Shown here: piece by piece, positions 31,895-35,765 of the stretch
Layout of the letters: each line of letters begins with the position of its first letter
Position numbering within the stretch: position 1 is the first letter of the stretch
Source of the DNA: a virus
Virus record (IMG/VR): IMGVR_UViG_3300034064_000769
Span: 1-35,765 of that record
Strand: one strand, 5' to 3'
DNA length: 35,765 nucleotides
Position numbers and translations under genes: made by a program
The notes under the pieces: model-generated
The model's database searches: none
The model's input: only the letters and a program-made list of their open reading frames with translations
Told to the model about the DNA's origin: nothing

Positions 31895-33836
31895 AAGTAA
31901 AATAAATAGAGGAAAAGTAAATGGATACGCTCCGTTAGATGGTGATGGTAAAGTATCGTTATCTCACTTACCTGATGTAGTTGGTGTAGCTGGTACATCT
32001 GGAACATCGGGTGTAAATGGAACTTCTGGTACTTCGGTATTTGCAGATAGTAATTCGTTGGCAACAACTGGTTCTAACGTTTTTACTGGAACTCAAACAA
32101 TAAGTGGTAGTGGTGATATTTCACTTACAATAGGAGACGTAAATTTTATTGGAGGTCCTTCTTTTGGTTTAAGAGTAACCGGTTCTGATGGAGCTCCACT
32201 ATTTCTAACATCTGATGGAACTTTATTAATTGGAGCTATTACTAATCCTACGAATGTATCTGATGATGCATCCTTTTTTGCAAATCAATTAAATTCATAT
32301 CCTGTTTCAGATGGACCTACTGCAGCAATATTAGTTCAAAAATCAGGTTCATTCCAATCTAATTGGGTATTTGATTATGATGGTAAAAGTTATTTTCCTA
32401 GTGATATTAATATTGGATATAATTCATTGGGTAGCGGATTAACTTCTGGTTCATTAAACATTACTAATGGTGATATTAATTTAACTGGTTCTTTACTAAT
32501 GACTGGTTCTATTATATTAAATGGAGTAACTTATACAAGTTTATCTGGAAATGGTGGCACATCTGGCGAAAGTGGTACGAGTGGAGTAGATGGTACATCT
32601 GGAACTTCTGGTGAAAGTGGCACATCCGGTGAAAGTGGTACAAGTGGAACTTCCGGTACATCCATATTGTTGGACTCTACTTTAACATTTGAAGGCAATA
32701 TAATTTCAGGTAGTAGTGTTGAGACAGTTGGTACACAAATAACAATTGCACAAGACTATTATGGTGGTACTGGTTTGAATGGTAGTGGATTAATTGTAGC
32801 TGATAATGCAGAAAGTAGTGGAGTACAAAATGGATGGATAATTAGATTTTATGATGGTACAATAAGGACGGTAACTGGTAATTATGTCCCATCTGGAGAG
32901 TCTTTTAGAACTATTGCATTTGGTTCATCTGTATCCCTTAATCCAGCATATCCTTTGACTATAGAAAGTCCAGATTACCAACTTGGTTCAGATGCTTCTG
33001 TAGAACTTAAAGTGGGTGAACATAGTATAGTATTAGGTGATGATGGTATCTTAAAATTAAATAATGGGTTTGGTGAAATATATGCGGATGATGAAAATTA
33101 TTCGGTTAGAATTGGAACTTCGGCTGAAAATGTAGCACCAAACTCACAAATTATACTTGGTGTAGGAAATGAGACATTGAAAATCAAAGCCGGACCTCCT
33201 TTAAGAGAATGGACTTTTGGAGAAAGTGGTAATTTTAATTTAACAGGTAGTATAAATGGAGCTCGTAATTTACCAACAACTGGTTCAAATCAATTTAATG
33301 GTTCACAATATATAAGTGGTTCAGTATATGTAAGTGGTTCTATCTATAAGGATGGTAACAAACAATTCAACTACGGACAATGGGCTTCATTAGAAACTCA
33401 AACTGGTTCTGCTAATACGGCATACGCTATGAAGTTGGAAGTGCCGGTTCCTGAATTTGAAGGTATATATGTTGGTAATAATGGTAGTGGATTTCCAACT
33501 AGAATTTATGTAGAAAATAACGGATTATATAACATTCAATTTTCAGCACAATTACATACCACCTCAAACGAGTCGTGTGATTTTTCTGTTTGGTTTGCTA
33601 TGACAGGTTCTAATATAGCTAATTCAAATACGGATTTCTCTATTGAAAAGGTAAGTGGTGGTGGATTCCAAGTGGCAGCATTAAACTTCTTAACTCCAAT
33701 TACATCCGGAAGTTATGTAGAATTGTATTGGTCAAAAACAACGGCAAACGGACAATTGCAATATAAGGGAACGCAGGTATCACCAACTAGACCGGCAACA
33801 CCATCGGTAATTGTGACAGTAACGCAAGTGGCATAA
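31887..33836 (+). CDS. Tail-fibre protein with Gly-Thr-Ser collagen-like triplets
   Basis: A 649-residue fibre. It begins with a conserved attachment phrase (INRGKVNGYAPLDGDGKVSL then SHLPDVVG), then a short GTSGTSG tract (about 36-50). A globular or spiral section follows with TGSNVFTGTQTISGSG. A longer tract of about 37 residues of G-x-x triplets (GTSGESGTSGVDGTSG...) lies at about 223-259, followed by more beta regions and an end domain (about 500-649; NNGLYNIQFSAQLHTTSNES) that looks like a TNF/C1q-type jelly roll, common at collagen-like fibre tips. No proline is seen in the triplets. It is coupled to the oxygenase by an 8-nt overlap. The Thr/Ser-dense triplets are plausible sites for glycosylation. 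Confidence 0.8.
   Translation: MFESKINRGKVNGYAPLDGDGKVSLSHLPDVVGVAGTSGTSGVNGTSGTSVFADSNSLATTGSNVFTGTQTISGSGDISLTIGDVNFIGGPSFGLRVTGSDGAPLFLTSDGTLLIGAITNPTNVSDDASFFANQLNSYPVSDGPTAAILVQKSGSFQSNWVFDYDGKSYFPSDINIGYNSLGSGLTSGSLNITNGDINLTGSLLMTGSIILNGVTYTSLSGNGGTSGESGTSGVDGTSGTSGESGTSGESGTSGTSGTSILLDSTLTFEGNIISGSSVETVGTQITIAQDYYGGTGLNGSGLIVADNAESSGVQNGWIIRFYDGTIRTVTGNYVPSGESFRTIAFGSSVSLNPAYPLTIESPDYQLGSDASVELKVGEHSIVLGDDGILKLNNGFGEIYADDENYSVRIGTSAENVAPNSQIILGVGNETLKIKAGPPLREWTFGESGNFNLTGSINGARNLPTTGSNQFNGSQYISGSVYVSGSIYKDGNKQFNYGQWASLETQTGSANTAYAMKLEVPVPEFEGIYVGNNGSGFPTRIYVENNGLYNIQFSAQLHTTSNESCDFSVWFAMTGSNIANSNTDFSIEKVSGGGFQVAALNFLTPITSGSYVELYWSKTTANGQLQYKGTQVSPTRPATPSVIVTVTQVA
32553..32663 (+). 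repeat. Gly-Thr-Ser / Gly-Glu-Ser triplet repeat tract
   Basis: Nine-base-type coding repeats giving GTS, GES and GVD triplets within the fibre gene; a shorter similar tract lies at 31990-32037. Such tracts may expand or contract by slippage or recombination. Confidence 0.85.
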
Positions 33837-33877
33837 TTTTAGATAATCCGATTCTAAACACTATTCTTTAATTTTTT

Positions 33878-33887
33878 TATATTTATA
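33878..33887 (+). promoter_or_regulatory. Candidate phage late-promoter box (TATATTTATA)
   Basis: Copy of the recurring box, ending 21 nt before the ATG at 33909 of the neck gene. The intergenic space is also bounded by an 8-bp inverted repeat, TAGATAAT (33840-33847) and ATTATCTA (33898-33905). Confidence 0.45.
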
Positions 33888-33908
33888 GGTAACTCAAATT
33901 ATCTATAA

Positions 33909-35066
33909 ATGATACAACCTTTAATATATCCAGGCTCATCATCATTTTTCCCAGGTCAGACACCATTTGGTATCTATGACAATGATTATGTTTTTGGAGA
34001 TGATGCTCCTAAAGTAGCACTTTGGTGTGCTAGAAGATTAGGTTATCCTATCCAAAATGTGGAACTTATTGATGAGAATTTCTATGCCTGTTTTGAAGAA
34101 GCAGCATCTGAATACTCTGCTCAAGTAAATCAATTTAATATCCGAAATAATCTAACTTCATTGTTAGGTAAACCAATAGGAACGAACTATTCTCAAAAAA
34201 TGGTTCAAGGAACTAATCTACCATATTTGGTTGGGTTGGCGGATTCTTATGGAACTCAAGCTGGAGTTGGTGGTAATACTGATATTAAGAAGGGAAGTAT
34301 TCCATTGGAAATTGGTAAGCAGGAATATGATTTAGATACCTTATTTGCAGATGTAAGTGAGAGTGGTAAAAAAATTGATATAACAAGAGTATTTCACGAA
34401 GCAACGCCAGCAATCAATAGATTTTTTGATCCATATTCAGTTAGTGGACAAGGAACATTGAACCTAATTGATGAGTTCGGATTCGGTTCGTTTTCACCAT
34501 CTGCACAATTTGTTCTAATGCCGATGTATGAAGATATGTTAAGAATTCAAGCAATTGAATTTAACGATCAATTCCGTAAATCAGCATTTACATTTAATAT
34601 AGTAAATAATAAAATAAGAATATTTCCAATTCCATCAAGCACATCATTGATAACAACTTTATATTTTGATTATATAGTTAGAGATGAATACTTTGCAAAT
34701 TCAACAATAGTTAAAGCAGATGTAGTGTCGGATTATTCTGATGTGGAATATGATTTTATTTCATATAGAAAAATAAATGATGTTGGTAGACAATGGATTA
34801 GAAAATATACACTTGCTTTAGTAAAAGAATTATTAGGAGCGATTAGAGAAAAATATTCTACTATTCCAATTCCAGGTTCTGAGATAAGTTTGGATGGGGG
34901 TGCGTTAAGAGCAGAAGCACAAACTGAGAAGGATAATCTAATGACTCAACTGAGAGAAACTTTGGAAGAACTTAGTAGAAAAAATCAGTTTGAATATAGA
35001 AATTCAGAAGCCACCCAAACGCAAGAAATGTTACAAAAGATTCCATTAGCAATTTACATAGGTTAA
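33909..35066 (+). CDS. Probable neck protein (gp13-like)
   Basis: A 385-residue protein. The N-terminal section (DDAPKVALWCARRLGYPIQN then VELIDENFYACFEEAASEYS) is typical of head-completion/neck proteins of T4-like phages of marine bacteria, which share this acidic helical opening. The mid-region has a strand-rich part (FVLMPMYEDMLRIQAIEFND, then FTFNIVNNKIRIFPIPSS). The C-terminus is a helical, charged section (LVKELLGAIREKYSTIPIPG then a coiled coil). It is followed after 8 nt by a gp14-like gene, as in T4 (13-14). T4 gp13 is 309 residues. The neck joins the filled head to the tail. The assignment rests on gene order and remembered family patterns, so the number is tentative. Confidence 0.6.
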   Translation: MIQPLIYPGSSSFFPGQTPFGIYDNDYVFGDDAPKVALWCARRLGYPIQNVELIDENFYACFEEAASEYSAQVNQFNIRNNLTSLLGKPIGTNYSQKMVQGTNLPYLVGLADSYGTQAGVGGNTDIKKGSIPLEIGKQEYDLDTLFADVSESGKKIDITRVFHEATPAINRFFDPYSVSGQGTLNLIDEFGFGSFSPSAQFVLMPMYEDMLRIQAIEFNDQFRKSAFTFNIVNNKIRIFPIPSSTSLITTLYFDYIVRDEYFANSTIVKADVVSDYSDVEYDFISYRKINDVGRQWIRKYTLALVKELLGAIREKYSTIPIPGSEISLDGGALRAEAQTEKDNLMTQLRETLEELSRKNQFEYRNSEATQTQEMLQKIPLAIYIG

Positions 35067-35074
35067 ACTAAAAT

Positions 35075-35530
35075 ATGGCTAGATTTGCATTAGATAGAGA
35101 TATAAGATTCTTTGAAGGAATATCTGCCGAATTGGTTGATGCTGTCATTCAAACTACTGTTGTATTATACAAATTAATTATAGGTGAAAGTAAAACTAAT
35201 CTTTATGGTGAATCTTTAAACAAAACTTATTATAAAGGAGTTGAAACTACCTCTGTAATCGAAAGAGATGATACTAGTGCTAATTACGAAGGATTTGGTG
35301 CAGATGCTAATCAAAATGTTAAATTCCGTTTCAATAGATTTACATTGAAAGATAATAATTTTTATCCTGAAATTGGTGATATTATTTATCACAATGATGC
35401 ATATTTTGAAATTGATAATGTTACCGAAGATCAATTAATTGGTGGTAGACCGGGTGAGAAATTTTCAATTATTTGCTCTACATTTATGAGTAGAAGAACA
35501 ACATTACAAACTGAAGAAAGAGTATCATAA
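35075..35530 (+). CDS. Probable neck protein (gp14-like)
   Basis: A 151-residue protein. SKTNLYGESLNKTYYKGVET, then VKFRFNRFTLKDNNFYPEIG and DIIYHNDAYFEIDNV make up a pattern (Y-G-E-S, then a beta-barrel ending in 'GD-I-I-Y-x-x-x-x-Y-E-I-D') that I associate with the gp14-type neck/head-closure proteins. The N-terminus (ALDRDIRFFEGISAELVDAV) is a short helix pair. It is smaller than T4 gp14 (256 residues). It shares one base with the next start (TAATG). The pair with the upstream gene supports a neck role; a tail-completion protein is the alternative. Confidence 0.55.
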   Translation: MARFALDRDIRFFEGISAELVDAVIQTTVVLYKLIIGESKTNLYGESLNKTYYKGVETTSVIERDDTSANYEGFGADANQNVKFRFNRFTLKDNNFYPEIGDIIYHNDAYFEIDNVTEDQLIGGRPGEKFSIICSTFMSRRTTLQTEERVS

Positions 35531-35765
35531 TGCAAAAAAACGAAACAAATAGAGCAAATCAATTAGCAGTAGAACCCCAATATGTAAAGGGGGTTAAACT
35601 GATTGATATAGATACCACCATATCAGAATATATGGTTAATACTATTGTTCCTGATTTGGAGGAAAATAGTAATAAAATTAAAGTTCCTTTGATTTATGGT
35701 AACGCAGAAAGATGGACAAATGCAAGAAAGCAAGGATATTTAAAAGACCAAAGAGGTAAAATACA
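35530..35765 (+). CDS. Conserved phage virion protein, 3' truncated by window edge
   Basis: The reading frame starts at ATG 35530, overlapping the previous stop by one base, and is open to the end of the window (78 codons seen). The visible part reads MQKNETNRANQLAVEPQYVK, then a Leu-Ile-Asp-rich segment and VPLIYGNAERWTNARKQGYL. The 'YGNxERW...GxxxDxxGKI' phrase is, as I recall, found in large virion proteins located after gp14 in cyanophage-type T4 relatives. No role can be named from this fragment. Confidence 0.65.
   Translation, partial: MQKNETNRANQLAVEPQYVKGVKLIDIDTTISEYMVNTIVPDLEENSNKIKVPLIYGNAERWTNARKQGYLKDQRGKI

Noticed and set aside
32553-32663. CRISPR-like or microsatellite repeat
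   Set aside because: The periodicity is in frame and encodes Gly-x-x triplets in a fibre; there are no spacers.
33840-33905. Inverted repeat TAGATAAT/ATTATCTA as a terminator after the fibre gene
   Set aside because: The arms are 50 nt apart and AT-rich with no T-run after the second arm; it may be chance in AT-rich DNA.

Overview
The window looks like part of the virion (late) region of a large T4-like tailed phage (myovirus, 'far-T4' type). Recognisable T4-type head genes lie in order on the + strand: terminase large subunit (gp17), portal (gp20), prohead protease (gp21), scaffold (gp22) and major capsid protein (gp23), with probable neck proteins (gp13/gp14-like) near the right edge. Every supported gene is on the + strand. 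The DNA is strongly AT-rich. Two sites match the Bacteroidota sigma box TAnnTTTG, most start codons have A-rich leaders rather than strong Shine-Dalgarno sites, and one signal peptide ends in the Bacteroidota-like ...YSQ. The host is therefore inferred to be a member of the Bacteroidota; this is not proven.

Layout. (1) 1-2516: 3' part of a tail-fibre gene that carries two tandem Hint (intein-like) domains and a gp53-like C-terminal tip, then a tail-fibre assembly chaperone. (2) 2572-7717: a glycosylation cassette (glycosyltransferase-methyltransferase-glycosyltransferase fusion, autotransporter-type O-heptosyltransferase, heptose-1-P adenylyltransferase, heptose-7-P kinase) flanked by two paralogous small coiled-coil genes. 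(3) 7776-12248: a 1490-residue multidomain protein with a capsid-targeting-like N-terminus, a nucleotidyltransferase, a ParB-like fold, a GNAT, a zinc ribbon and a KxDG ligase-type domain. (4) 12293-15252: a Cys4 protein, an overlapping pair of membrane/coiled-coil genes (spanin candidates), and the terminase. (5) 15314-25578: head module, in which several proteins of unknown function share an N-terminal peptide ending in [LIV]xE followed by a small residue, the same pattern seen at the predicted capsid-protein cleavage site. (6) 25677-27066: a zinc-ribbon protein and a DUF2589-like pair, bracketed by two nearly identical terminators. (7) 27173-33836: fibre/appendage genes, including an 886-residue protein built from nine-residue repeats, a 2OG-Fe(II) oxygenase, and a fibre with Gly-Thr-Ser triplets. 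(8) 33909-35765: neck genes and a truncated gene at the edge.

How it may work together. The head genes build and mature a T4-type capsid. The prohead protease probably trims scaffold, capsid protein and a set of internal-head cargo proteins, some of which have several internal cleavage-like sites and so may be released as separate domains inside the head. The heptose cassette could make ADP-heptose and O-heptosylate Ser/Thr-rich or beta-solenoid fibre proteins encoded in the same window. A recurring box TATA[T/C]TTATA, found 24-50 nt before ten transcription-unit starts, is a candidate phage late promoter. No gene-free stretch exceeds 300 bases; the longest (22638-22876) holds a terminator, a promoter and a structured leader. 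No tRNA, CRISPR array or insertion sequence was seen.
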